Assembly: GCA_000697335.1 (NCBI GenBank) | Contig: JNEM01010750.1 | Span: 1-10,697, forward strand | Direction: 5' to 3' | Length of the DNA: 10,697 nucleotides | From: Conidiobolus incongruus B7586 | Lineage: Eukaryota > Entomophthoromycota > Entomophthoromycetes > Entomophthorales > Conidiobolaceae | Shown here: positions 1 through 8,755 of the stretch, piece after piece | Layout of the letters: each line of letters starts with the position of its first letter | Position numbering within the stretch: the first letter of the stretch is position 1 | Made by a program: the position numbers and the translations under genes | Notes under the pieces: model-generated | The model's input: only the letters and a program-made list of their open reading frames with translations | Database searches by the model: none | What the model was told of the DNA's origin: nothing

Positions 1-198
1 GTTTTAAATGATTTTAAAGGGTTTATAATTAAGTTTTAAAGATACAAAAATAAAAGCCTTTTGATAATCACAATCTAATTTAAGTATAATTAAATTTAAG
101 TGTAAATTTTAAAATCAAAATATTTTAATAAAAAAAATAATAAAAATTGAATATATATATATATATATATATAATTTGAAAATATTTATTTTCCTATA
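1..198 (-). mobile_element. mariner copy, N-terminal end only (cut by window edge)
   Basis: This is the 5' portion of a mariner DNA transposon read on the minus strand, with the rest lying left of the window. Base 1 aligns with base 10507 of the copy at the right edge. The two agree with only about a dozen differences over the first 150 or so aligned bases, and diverge mainly in the length of a TA run. On the minus strand, from 87 down to 1, the conserved mariner N-terminus can be read, with short stretches LKLDCDYQKAFIF and KLNYKPFKII. The start codon position (85-87) reads ATA instead of ATG, and one in-frame stop is visible near the edge. Bases 175-198 carry the putative terminal repeat. 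The copy is non-functional as seen. The family call comes from its match to the right-hand copy, where the whole transposase can be traced. Confidence 0.8.
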
Positions 199-226
199 TA
201 TTTTATATATATATATATATATATAA
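150..226. repeat. AT dinucleotide microsatellites
   Basis: Two pure AT/TA runs, at about 150-173 and 205-225, lie on either side of the putative mariner end. The first is inside the element and is longer than the matching run in the right-hand copy (about 10658-10669), so it varies in length between copies. Confidence 0.85.
175..198 (-). repeat. putative mariner terminal inverted repeat, outer end of left copy
   Basis: Read inward on the minus strand this begins TATAGGAAAATAAATATTTT, which has the (T/A)TAGG-type outer end common in mariner repeats. The same sequence is at 10671-10694 in the right-hand copy. Flanking TA-rich DNA hides the TA target duplication, so the exact outer base is uncertain. 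Confidence 0.5.
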
Positions 227-659
227 TTTTTCAAAATGTATAATATGTTTAAAAGATCAGAAATTAAAAAATTTGCAATTTTTTAATTTCCATACTAATA
301 ATTTATGGCGTTATTTAAATTTATCATCTGACTATTTAAATTAAAAATCAATATATTTAATATTATGTTGTATTTATAAAATAAAATATATAAATTTATT
401 GTCTTCATTTTACTAAAACAATATGTTTATTGATATTAAAGTTTTCATATATATTTTACAATTTATATAACTGACAAATATATAAATTAATTTAATTTAT
501 ATATTGATTAATGCTGGTACTGTTAATTTCAGTTTGAATCCCATTAAATCAACATCCTACTAAATTCATTCATTAATAATTTTTATATTCATCAAACTTA
601 TTATTGAATAAAAAACTAAATTAATAATTAAATCATTTTAATTATTCAATAATTAAAAA
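199..659. other. septin upstream region (5' flank and UTR)
   Basis: No coding signal is visible on either strand. The region is almost pure A and T, except for slightly more mixed sequence at about 510-570. It holds a perfect palindrome at 260-290 and presumably the septin promoter. No convincing TATA box or other named element stands out from the AT background. The septin start codon at 660 is preceded by an A-rich run, as is common for fungal start sites. Confidence 0.6.
260..290. repeat. perfect 14-3-14 inverted repeat
   Basis: Arm 260-273 reads GAAATTAAAAAATT and arm 277-290 is its exact reverse complement, around a 3-base centre TGC. It sits between the left mariner end and the septin gene, about 370 bp before the start codon. 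It could form a hairpin or cruciform. It contains no ORF and I cannot assign it a role. Confidence 0.85.
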
Positions 660-2155
660 ATGTCAACATCTTCAGTACCTAGTCAAACTAATGTAGTTAT
701 TAACAAACCTGTAAGTATTTTATATAAATTAATCTTAGAATTAAAATTAATATTGATTAGTTGGAACCTGCCAGTTACGTCGGTTTTGATACGATTACCA
801 GCCAAATTGAGAAGAAGTTTTTAAAGAGGGGTTTTCAACTTAATTTGATACTAGTTGGTAATTTAAATATTAATAATATTTAAAAGATGTTAGATTTTAA
901 AAAATATAATTTAGGTGAGAGTGGTATGGGCAAGTCCACATTTATCAATACTTTGTTCGCTCACCATCTGTTGGACTCGAAGGGTAGGAAATCAGCTAAC
1001 CAAATTCCCAGAAAGACTGTGGCTATTGATCCTGTATCTCACGGTAATTTGTTGAATAATCTCGATATTGAAAATACTTTTAATATGAATTAATTACTTT
1101 TAGTCTTGGTCGAAAATGGCGTTAAATTAAAGTTAACTATTGTCGATACTCCAGGTTACGGAGACCAAGTTAATAATGAAAACTGGTAATTTCCAATTCA
1201 TAATTTAGATTGAATAATTATTAATTTTTGCCTAGTTGGGAACCTATTGTCAACTACATTAAAGACCAACATGGAGCTTACCTCAAAAAGGAGTTCACAG
1301 CCCACAGAGACCGATTTATTCAAGACACCCGTATTCACTGCTGCTTGTTCTTTATTAACCCCACCGGTCACTCTCTTAAGCCTATAGATATTGAGGTACT
1401 TAAGAAACTTACCGAAGTCGTTAACGTTGTCCCAGTTATCGCTAAGTCCGACTCTCTCACTACTGACGAGAAGAAGGCTTTCAAGCAAAGAGTATATGGC
1501 TTATTTTATCTCTAGTGAACTTTTATTGATCGGTTATTTAGATTAAGAAGGAGTTGGAATTTCACGGTATTAACCTCTATCCCTATGCCAGTCCCGAAGA
1601 TGATGAATACGATATTGAATTGAATGAAAAAATTAGAGTAATATATACCATATTATGAGTATATGCTATATATTAACATTACTATAGAGTATGATTCCCT
1701 TCTCAATCATTGGATCTGAGCAATTGATCGAAGTTGACGGTAAGATGGTTAGAGGTCGTAAGAATAGATGGGGTGTTATCGACAGTAAGTCATCTAATTT
1801 TCACTATTCACACTTAATTCTCACTGATTTTAGTTGAAAATCCTGAGCATTCCGAATTCACCCACTTGAGAGAATTTTTAACGAGGTAATTCACTATCAC
1901 TATACACTACACTCAAACTAACTCATGAAACAATCTAGAACTCACTTGCAAGATCTCATTGAAACCACCCAACATCGCCACTATGAGTCTTATCGCGCCA
2001 ACCAAATTTTGTCACTCAGTGGACCCAACTCCAACTCTAACGCCAACAACGCTACTACTCCCTCCTCACAGGCCAGCGCCTCGCTCTCACCCAGACCCCA
2101 TGCCACCGGTCCTGGTTTGGAGCCTAACTCTGGCGCTACTTCCCCCCAGAATTAG
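660..2155 (+). CDS. CDC10: septin, Cdc10 type (9 exons, 358 aa)
   Basis: This is a GTP-binding septin, a subunit of the filaments that mark the septum or bud neck and scaffold cytokinesis. Exons: 660-710, 761-857, 915-1043, 1104-1185, 1236-1491, 1542-1637, 1688-1784, 1834-1885, 1939-2155. All eight introns are GT-AG, 49-60 nt, and phases agree throughout. The P-loop GESGMGKST is at residues 50-58, switch I Thr at about 84, DTPG at 107-110 and AKSD at 189-192. The septin unique element runs from about residue 239 ([10 protein letters not shown]) through [10 protein letters not shown] to [17 protein letters not shown]. Cdc10 type is chosen for [11 protein letters not shown] near the N-terminus, [11 protein letters not shown], and the lack of a C-terminal coiled coil. 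Yeast Cdc10 is 322 aa; the extra length is mainly a Ser/Asn/Pro/Ala-rich tail (residues 314-358) with three S/T-P sites (327, 337, 355). All GTP-binding motifs are present, so it looks functional. Confidence 0.95.
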
Positions 2156-2220
2156 GAGCTTTGCATTGTTTCACTTTATCAATATCATTTTGGATAATAA
2201 ATTAGTATTTTTTAAACAAT
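2156..2220 (+). terminator. septin 3' UTR with AATAAA poly(A) signal
   Basis: A canonical AATAAA hexamer is at 2196-2201, about 40 nt after the TAG stop codon, followed by a T-rich stretch. This is a plausible cleavage and polyadenylation signal. In DNA this AT-rich the hexamer is common by chance, so the call rests on its position as the first one after the stop. Confidence 0.45.
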
Positions 2221-2584
2221 ATTCTTTTATAGAATTTATATTTAATTGTTTTATTATTAATAGAAATAACATAGATAAAATATTTCAATAGTAAATCATA
2301 CCAATCATTCAATCTTAGTAATGTATGGATTATTAAAATATAATTTTAACTTTCAATTAAATATAATAAAATCATTATAAGAATTGAATAAAAAATAAAA
2401 TAAATAATTTACTAAGTTGAATTGATTATGATTTAATCTATAATAATTATAATAAAGTGTATAAGTAATTATATTTTTGAATACAATTTGATTGCAATAT
2501 TGATAAATTATTTCGATTTTTAATAATTAATATTTCAATAAAACTAAATAACAATATAAATATAATATATTTTCAAATTTATGT

Positions 2585-2609
2585 TATATATATATATATA
2601 TATATATAT
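2585..2609. repeat. TA dinucleotide microsatellite
   Basis: An uninterrupted run of about twelve TA units lies in AT-rich intergenic DNA downstream of the septin gene. Nothing about it suggests a function. Confidence 0.9.
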
Positions 2610-3008
2610 GAAATTTGGTAGTTTGATAGAAGGTAATTTAAACTTTTTCCTTGACCAAATTCATATAGAATTAATCTATAAACAAAATGAGAATAAGAAT
2701 TTTTCAAATTATTTTATATTAATTTTAGAATTTTTGTTTCAATTCAAATAATTAATATTAAAATTTTATAATATTTGAAATTTCAAATTTAAAAATAATA
2801 TTATTGTGATATTAAATTGAAGTCAAAATAAAAAACAAATTTGAAAAACTCAAATAATTTACTTAGTAAAATATAACTGGTTTATTATTTATTTTAGTAA
2901 GAATTTTACATCAAATTATTATTTCCAGCTTAATATCAATTTTTGTTTCAATAATTTTGGTACATAATATATTTGATAAAAATATATTATATTGATCTTA
3001 TTAATCTT

Positions 3009-5110
3009 TTAGATCTGTATATGATTGAAATTAATTCTTGGTAATGTTATAATTACATAAGTCTCCAATTGATCCAAACAACTTAACAAATTATGTATAT
3101 ATTTATCTAAATTTGATAAATTTAGTGGATGAATAACATTTGTTATGATTAAAATAAAGATATTCTTATAGCAACATATAAATGAATTCTTAAGATTTTT
3201 TTGTTTATTATTAATTTTCACCACAATATTTCGGACTAGGTTAAATAATAAATCATTTATATGTTTATTATTTTTCAAATATTTTGAGAACTGATGTTTG
3301 GATTTCTTAATTTCAACAGTGAAAGTACCATTAATTCAAATATCGATTAAAAATGGAAATATCATTATAAGCTTTATAAAAACGTACTACGAAACAAGTT
3401 GAATTATAAATCATTTTCAATTATGATGAATCATATTTTTAGCAATACAATTGCAAGTATTGTTGTTAAAAGTCAATACAATATTCTATTTATTAGACAT
3501 ATTTGACAGTTTTTAGGGTTGAATTTATGTGTTTAATAAATACAAATTTGGAATTATAACTATATTCAGTATATTTCAAATAATCAAATGTCAATAAACC
3601 ATTTCAATAATATAATAGTCATTAATATTTGCTCTAGCAATATCTAGTTTCGCTACTGCTTATCCTATTCATTAATTAAAACTATATTGTTTTCAATTTT
3701 TGAATTGATTTTCAAATTATATATCATTCAAAATACGATTATGTTCCTAAAATAGTAATATCGGAACCAAAGTTTTAAAAATAATTACCAAATTTAGTTC
3801 ATTGGCTATTTGACATAAAAAACCAGAATAATTTAGTCCTGAAATTCACTACTTTTGTACGATCAATTTAACTAATCCAAAAACACTTTCAGATACGTTT
3901 CACCATAAAAGTCCTACACAAAAGCTATTAAAGCCTCAACAGCCTTAGTTAATTAAATAATTAAGATCTCTGATTAGGATAATTGTAAAAATTTCAAATA
4001 TTTTCTTAATCATTAATTAATTTAAACACCACCACAATTTGTTATCAAGTTGACAATTTTGGAATTGTGTTTTGGCAGCTAGTTTCGGATTTTTTTCAAA
4101 GATTTCCCAGACTAGAAAATTTGGTAGTTTATTTGCCTGAAAATTGGTCCTGGAACAGTTATTAAATTAAAATAGTTTATTCTGAGATCAAAATTTAAAT
4201 TATTTCGCATTTTGAACATCAGACTTTTAGAGTAAAACTGGAAACTTTTAATCACCATTATAATTTGAGAAATGATTTTAAATTCATTTACACTTACACA
4301 TCTTGATGAATATCAGTATTGCACAGCTGATTAATCATCTCATTAAACAGCTTAAACTTGGAGTTTAAATAGCTCCGAATTGATCCAGTTTGTAATTCCA
4401 ATCATGTCAAATTTTCTCAAATCATAGTTTATACGCAACTTACTAAATTTGTTTAAATGAATTATTATATAAAAAGTCCATAATTATTAATAGAAACATT
4501 ATTTTTAGTTATTATATATTCATTATTTCTTTTAAATTATTTGTAGATTTAGAAAATTATTATGACTATTTAACCGATATTGATATTTTATTTATAAAGA
4601 ATATCCTCTAAATCTACAAAATGTATTGGTAAACAACTTGAATTAATATTGTGGATCTTTAAAATTTCCCTAACTAAAATGTCCTCCGGTTCTCCCACAT
4701 TATCATAAATTTTGATTTGATCCAATGCCGCCTTCTGATGGGCAAATTAGCTAGAATGGGTAAATTGTTTAGTGTAATTGCCATATGCTAGAGTTACTTT
4801 CAATTTAGTCTATACTTGCCACTAATTTTTTTCATTTGATTGATACACCTAATATTAAATTTAGTTGAATACTAAAATTTATTGAAAATATTATTAAATT
4901 CTCACTGTTTATTCAATTAAAATGTATGCAGTTCGTCCAAGATTTTAAAATTGCAGGAAGCAAACTTTAAAATTAAATTTGATACGGATTTCATATAACT
5001 CCATTTGTAAATTGAGCAGATGATCAAGCTAAACAACCTTAAGAATCTCTCGGATTCTGAGTGAATAAATTTAGCATGAAATTTTGATTAGGTTAATATT
5101 GAATTTCCAA
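3009..5110. pseudogene. possible decayed coding region, leucine-rich-repeat-like fragments
   Basis: Several open stretches read like eroded protein rather than random AT-rich DNA. The clearest is on the plus strand at 4010-4162 (51 codons), which includes FFQRFPRLENLVVYLPENW, a pattern like the leucine-rich repeats of fungal F-box proteins. On the minus strand, 4588-4746 is open for 52 codons (including DQIKIYDNVGEPEDILVREI) and nearly open further upstream. The minus-strand frame at 3009-3278 extends upstream to about 3320 (including HNLLSCLDQLETYVI). No frame runs far without stops, and no set of clean short introns joins the pieces as in the two real genes. Leucine-rich sequence often looks protein-like on both strands, so strand, family and even the pseudogene call are uncertain. 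One eroded gene, two eroded genes or chance are all possible. Confidence 0.3.
4540..4620. repeat. 14-bp perfect inverted repeat with 53-nt spacer
   Basis: Arm 4540-4553 reads TTTGTAGATTTAGA and arm 4607-4620 is its exact reverse complement. The 81-bp unit could be a tiny decayed non-autonomous transposon or a fold-back structure. No clear target duplication flanks it, and arms this AT-rich can arise by chance in 10 kb. Confidence 0.6.
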
Positions 5111-5155
5111 ATTGGTCCAATCAATTTGCAAAGCATATTTGTTAATATAAAAATC

Positions 5156-5172
5156 CACGAATTAAATTCGTG
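5156..5172. promoter_or_regulatory. 8-1-8 palindrome upstream of the PNS1-like gene
   Basis: CACGAATT, one A, then AATTCGTG form a perfect dyad about 185 bp before the PNS1-like start codon. It includes CACGA/TCGTG ends, which are rare sequence in this AT-rich flank. A dimeric transcription-factor site is possible, but I cannot name a factor. This is position plus symmetry only. Confidence 0.25.
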
Positions 5173-5293
5173 AAAAATAGCAATGCAAAACTTGAACTTT
5201 GAATGATTAGTTATGATGTAAGAATAGGGCGAATGAGAAAAGTGGGTGTGGAATTAGTTTAAGATTCATTCCATAACTTCAATGAATCACAAG

Positions 5294-5300
5294 TATAAAT
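5294..5300 (+). promoter_or_regulatory. candidate TATA box of the PNS1-like gene
   Basis: TATAAAT lies 55 bp before the start codon at 5356, followed by a pyrimidine-rich stretch (about 5324-5353) where transcription could begin. The spacing is reasonable for a TATA box with a very short 5' UTR. An upstream ATG at 5282 lies before this box and would not be in the transcript under this model. The AT background makes chance matches easy. Confidence 0.35.
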
Positions 5301-5355
5301 ATCAACTCAAATCCTAAAAATAGTCCAATTTTTTTACTATAAAAATTTTTTTTCA

Positions 5356-7135
5356 ATGAATAACGGTTATTCAAACGGATATCCGCAAAATCAAGGATAT
5401 AATACAGGTTGCTACCCTCAGCCTCAAGGTTACCCTCCTCAGGGTTACCCTCAACAGGGCTATCCACCACCACAAGATTACAATCAGCAATATCAATCAT
5501 CACCACAACAATACCCACCTCACCCAAATACCACTTCTCCAGCTTATGACCAACCCGCCCAGCAGCTAATTCCAAGCAACAGCGAGAAATTCGCCCCAGC
5601 CCCCCGTTTCAATGACATTTGGGCCGCTATTTTATATTTCATATGTTTAGCTGGTTTTATTGTATCTGCTGCCGTTTACATTAGAGGTCTCAACTTTGGT
5701 GACTTGTCCAGAACCAAAGTCTTTAATCATGAGGCTTCCATTTACCTTTATTCTATTTTGGTTGGTGGTATTGCTTCCATTATTGCCTCCGGTATCTATT
5801 TATTCCTAATGCAAACGTAAAGTTTTAATTTTTATTTCATTATTTTTCTATTAATCTAAATAATTTTTAGATTCCCAGGCTTTTTAATCCGAGTATCCTT
5901 CTGGTTCTCAGCCGCCATGTACTTTGTAACGGCCATTTTCTTCTTCAAAGCTGGTGGTAATATGAACTTGGTCTTTGCTGTCCTTTCTTTAATTGGTGGT
6001 GTTATTTACATTTTGTTATGGTGGTCATGGCGTCATAAGATCCCTTTTGCCACTTTGATGTTAAAGAATGTTTCTAAATTCGTTTCCAACTACTGGGGAA
6101 CAATTGTATCATCCGTTTTATTCTTGATCTTTTCTTTTGTTTTCTATGTCATTTGGACTTTGACTGTTGCTTCAGTGCTTCAAGCTTCTAGTGCAGAATC
6201 AAAGAACAATTGTCGTCGTGACAGAAACGGTTTTGAAACATGTTCTTTACCTCCCAAATATTATGTCTTCTATATCTATTTGGTGTTTGCTCTCTTTTGG
6301 ACCACTCAGGTAATGATTACTATAATTACTTATCAGTTACTGTTTCTAATGATCTTCTTTTTCAGCTCATTCGTGATTTATCTCACATGACTGTCTCTGG
6401 TGCTTTCGGATCTTTCTATTTCTTTCCCAACGGTGGCAAATTTACTACTGCTGCATCTGCTGGTAGAGCTTTGACTACCTCATTTGGCAGTGGTTGTTTC
6501 GGCAGTTTACTTATTGCTGTCTTAAGAACCTTGCGCTTCATTGCCAACTCAGTACGTAACTCCGAAGAAGGTTGGTTAGTGTTCGTTGCTTGCTGTATTG
6601 AATGCATTATTGGAATGATAGAAGGTCTTTTGGAATACTTCAATACCTATGCTTACACCTACTGTGCTATGTATGGTAAGCCCTACCTCGAAGCCGGTAA
6701 AGCTACCTGGAACTTGATCAAAGATCGTGGTATTGAAGCCATCATCAACGATAACCTCGTTGGTAACGTCCTTGGCTTGGGAGGATTCTTGGTTGGTGGC
6801 ATTGCTGCCCTCCTCGGTTTCATTTTTATCCTAATCAAGGATAGTACATCATCAACCAATCCTCCTCCATCTAAAGATCCTGCCGTCGTTATTGTCATCG
6901 TCCTTATTAACTTATTGGTCGGTAATTTGTTATTCAGCATTTTGGCATCAGTCATCGATTCCGCCAACGTTTCATTCTTCGTGTGTCTAGCTGAAGATCC
7001 TCAAGCTTTAGCTGCCACTAACCCTGAATTATTTGAAAAGGTAATAACCGCATTTATTTATTTTTATTTGAATATTTACTAATTGATTGATTTTAGATTC
7101 GTCAAACTTATCCTGAAGTTGTTCAATCTGTCTAA
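5356..7135 (+). CDS. PNS1: Pns1-like choline-transporter-like (CTL/SLC44) membrane protein (4 exons, 537 aa)
   Basis: This is a polytopic membrane protein of the CTL/SLC44 family. Animal members carry choline or ethanolamine, but the substrate of fungal Pns1 is not settled. Exons: 5356-5816, 5871-6309, 6366-7040, 7097-7135. The introns are GT-AG, 54-56 nt, and in consistent phase. The length (537 aa) is nearly that of yeast Pns1 (539 aa). Residues 5-60 form a soluble Gly/Tyr/Pro/Gln tail with repeats such as QGYPPQGYPQQGYPPP. About ten hydrophobic segments follow, starting at about 88-109, 129-151, 157-180, 185-205, 230-256 and 284-305. A loop with Cys 268 and 278 lies before the sixth. The family signature is strong from residue 309 on: SGAFGSFYFF, SFGSGCFGSLL, EYFNTYAY, YGKPYLEAGKATW and INDNL. 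The short last exon encodes the conserved end (IRQTYPEVV). The start is the first in-frame ATG, directly before the low-complexity tail. The gene looks intact. Confidence 0.95.
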
Positions 7136-7215
7136 TTTTTCAATCATTAACCTGACCCTACTATATCTATTAAGTTAATACAGTATATATATTTTAAGTA
7201 AATAAAATTTCCAAT
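7136..7215 (+). terminator. PNS1-like 3' UTR with AATAAA poly(A) signal
   Basis: AATAAA at 7201-7206 is 65 nt past the TAA stop, after a TA-rich run. This is a plausible 3' end signal, chosen by hexamer and position only. Confidence 0.45.
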
Positions 7216-8414
7216 TTTGAGCCCTCTCTAAATAGTACAGAATCACTTTCGAAACCCTTTCAATATCATTTATTTAATTTATATTAAAAAGGTCAAGTTT
7301 TAAATTCGAATTTCAAATTTAAAAATATATTATTATCGCATGGCAATTAATTACAACATTAATCAAGTTTAAATTTTTTGAAAAGTACAATTTTAAAATT
7401 ATGAACAATGTTTAAAATTTCAGATTTTGCAAAGCTTAATTGATTTATGAGCATTAAATATTTTGATGATGTGTTATTGATGTAATAATATTATTTAACT
7501 ACACCAAGTATGGACTTATAAAATTTATAATAATAAGCTGCAGTGTATTAATTAAGCCTAATAATAATTAGATGGTTAGTTGTTGAAATATCACTGTTTC
7601 ACCTAATTTAAAAGTTGAAAGAAGAATTTTCATTTGAAATTAGCCAATTCATTTGTATCAAAAACTAATCAAACTGCAATTTTTTTTTAATTTTGCATTC
7701 CTCTTAAAGTCAGCTCTTAATGATATTTCAGAGTTGAGGTCCTGAATCATAAGCAGGTGAGCCTTTTTCCTATCACTTAAATAATCATACCTTTTAAAAT
7801 ATAATGAATCCTATAATATGTTAAATCTATCAATGAATCCAATATTACTTTGATTATGATAAATAATATTTAGTAATAAAATTATTTTTAATTCAAAATA
7901 AATTATATTTTCTAACTTGAATTAATTACAATTATTGATTTTATAAAATATATATAAATTGATAAATAGGATATTATAATTCATTTAAAAGGTTGATCAA
8001 TTTTCATTTTTCAAAACCAATATAATGCTAATATTATTAAAATCTATTTAAAATAATAATTTTTAAATAATTTTCAAATTTGGTTGTAATTTATAATTAA
8101 TCTGTATAGGCGATTGAATATTAATGGGAATCTTAATAAAATTATATATATATTAAATTGAATGATTTAAAAAATGGGCTTTTAATTTGATCCAAGATGC
8201 TTAGTTCAAATACTTAAGTTGAAATTCATATATTTTTACTTTATTATTTATAGTGAATTATTTTATCCTTAACAATGTATATTTTCCGATTTTAGTTGTT
8301 TTTAGAAATTTATTTTTTCAAAAGTTAATTAACTATTAATCATTATATTTTAAATAAATCCAGATTTAAAGTAATTGCACTTTGTAGAATCAATTAAAAA
8401 TATAATTTTCAATA

Positions 8415-8460
<46 letters not shown>

Positions 8461-8473
8461 AGCCTATATAAAA
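7216..8473. other. AT-rich intergenic stretch, nothing recognised
   Basis: No open frame with protein-like content, RNA gene or clear repeat was seen on either strand. A slightly more mixed patch at about 7715-7775 does not translate into anything recognisable. A pure AT run of about 36 bp lies at 8421-8456, just beyond the end of the eroded mariner fragment. Confidence 0.6.
8421..8456. repeat. AT dinucleotide microsatellite
   Basis: This is the longest uninterrupted AT run in the window, about eighteen units. It lies just below the C-terminal end of the eroded mariner fragment, much as AT runs lie inside the ends of the other two mariner copies. Confidence 0.9.
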
Positions 8474-8755
8474 TTAATATTCTCCTTTATTATTAATACC
8501 TCTTTGTTGTATTTTTTCTCAAATTTTTAATATTGAAAAAATTATTCTTTTTAATAATAACTGAAATTTACTGTTTCACACAAATTAATAAAATTGGTTT
8601 GCAAAAATTTTCTTTTTGGCAAGATTATTTTTTATTTACTATAACAATTATTATAATATAACTTATATTCCGGCTAGTATATTAGATATGTCAGTTTATT
8701 TTATTTATTTCTATTTGGAAATTTTTTTACATTTTCAGATTTATATTGTCATAGA
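8474..8755 (-). mobile_element. eroded mariner transposase fragment, C-terminal part
   Basis: This minus-strand fragment is related to the copy at 9559-10593. Aligned from the stop codon (8474-8476 against 9559-9561), the two share the spacing and several blocks, for example ATTATTAATA near the end and CTGAAATTT followed by TGTTTCACA. Translated pieces match the mariner C-terminus: INNKGEY before the stop and PEYKLYYNN where the right-hand copy has LDYNLCDYN. A possible second catalytic block (YDN) is at about 8746-8753. Many stops and length changes are present. Similarity fades above 8755; a weak trace may continue to about 8900. It is older or more diverged than the two edge copies. Confidence 0.6.

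Larger units (their letters stand above)
2221..5293. other. 3 kb intergenic stretch without an intact gene
   Basis: No gene can be called. From 2221 to about 3000 the sequence is nearly all A and T, with an AT microsatellite at 2585-2609. From about 3000 to 5200 composition becomes more mixed, and short protein-like open stretches appear on both strands, each closed by stops or frame changes. These are described separately as a possible decayed coding region. Two inverted repeats (4540-4620 and 5156-5172) lie in this part. No RNA gene was recognised. Confidence 0.6.

Noticed and set aside
532-545. tRNA-like B box (AGTTTGAATCCC)
   Set aside because: No matching A box or cloverleaf arms could be found around it.
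887-1093. Separate small plus-strand gene containing a P-loop
   Set aside because: This is septin exon 3 read through parts of both flanking introns. The splice sites at 914/915 and 1043/1044 restore the family sequence.
1198-1488. Minus-strand open frame of 96 codons
   Set aside because: It lies opposite septin exon 5, whose plus-strand frame matches septins residue by residue, so this is a shadow.
1959-2291. Plus-strand open frame of 110 codons overlapping the septin end
   Set aside because: It is a different frame over the last septin exon and its 3' UTR, with no family resemblance.
2778-2803. Shared stretch TTTCAAATTTAAAAATA, also at 7311-7327, as a dispersed repeat
   Set aside because: Similarity stops after about 30 bases on each side, and the motif is AT-rich enough to recur by chance.
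4010-4140. Minus-strand F-box-like stretch (LPNFLVWEIFEKNPKL)
   Set aside because: The plus strand of the same bases gives a better leucine-rich-repeat-like reading, and the F-box spacing does not fit well.
5279-5575. Minus-strand open frame over the start of the PNS1-like gene
   Set aside because: It is the mirror of the repetitive Gly-Tyr-Pro-Gln coding sequence and has no recognisable protein.
6416-6967. Two minus-strand open frames within exon 3 of the PNS1-like gene
   Set aside because: They are shadows of a strongly conserved plus-strand exon.
7545-7600. Third mariner C-terminal relic, from a resemblance to TGTTTCAC and GCCT blocks
   Set aside because: Spacing between the blocks is about 40 bp instead of about 90, and the translation shows no transposase signature.
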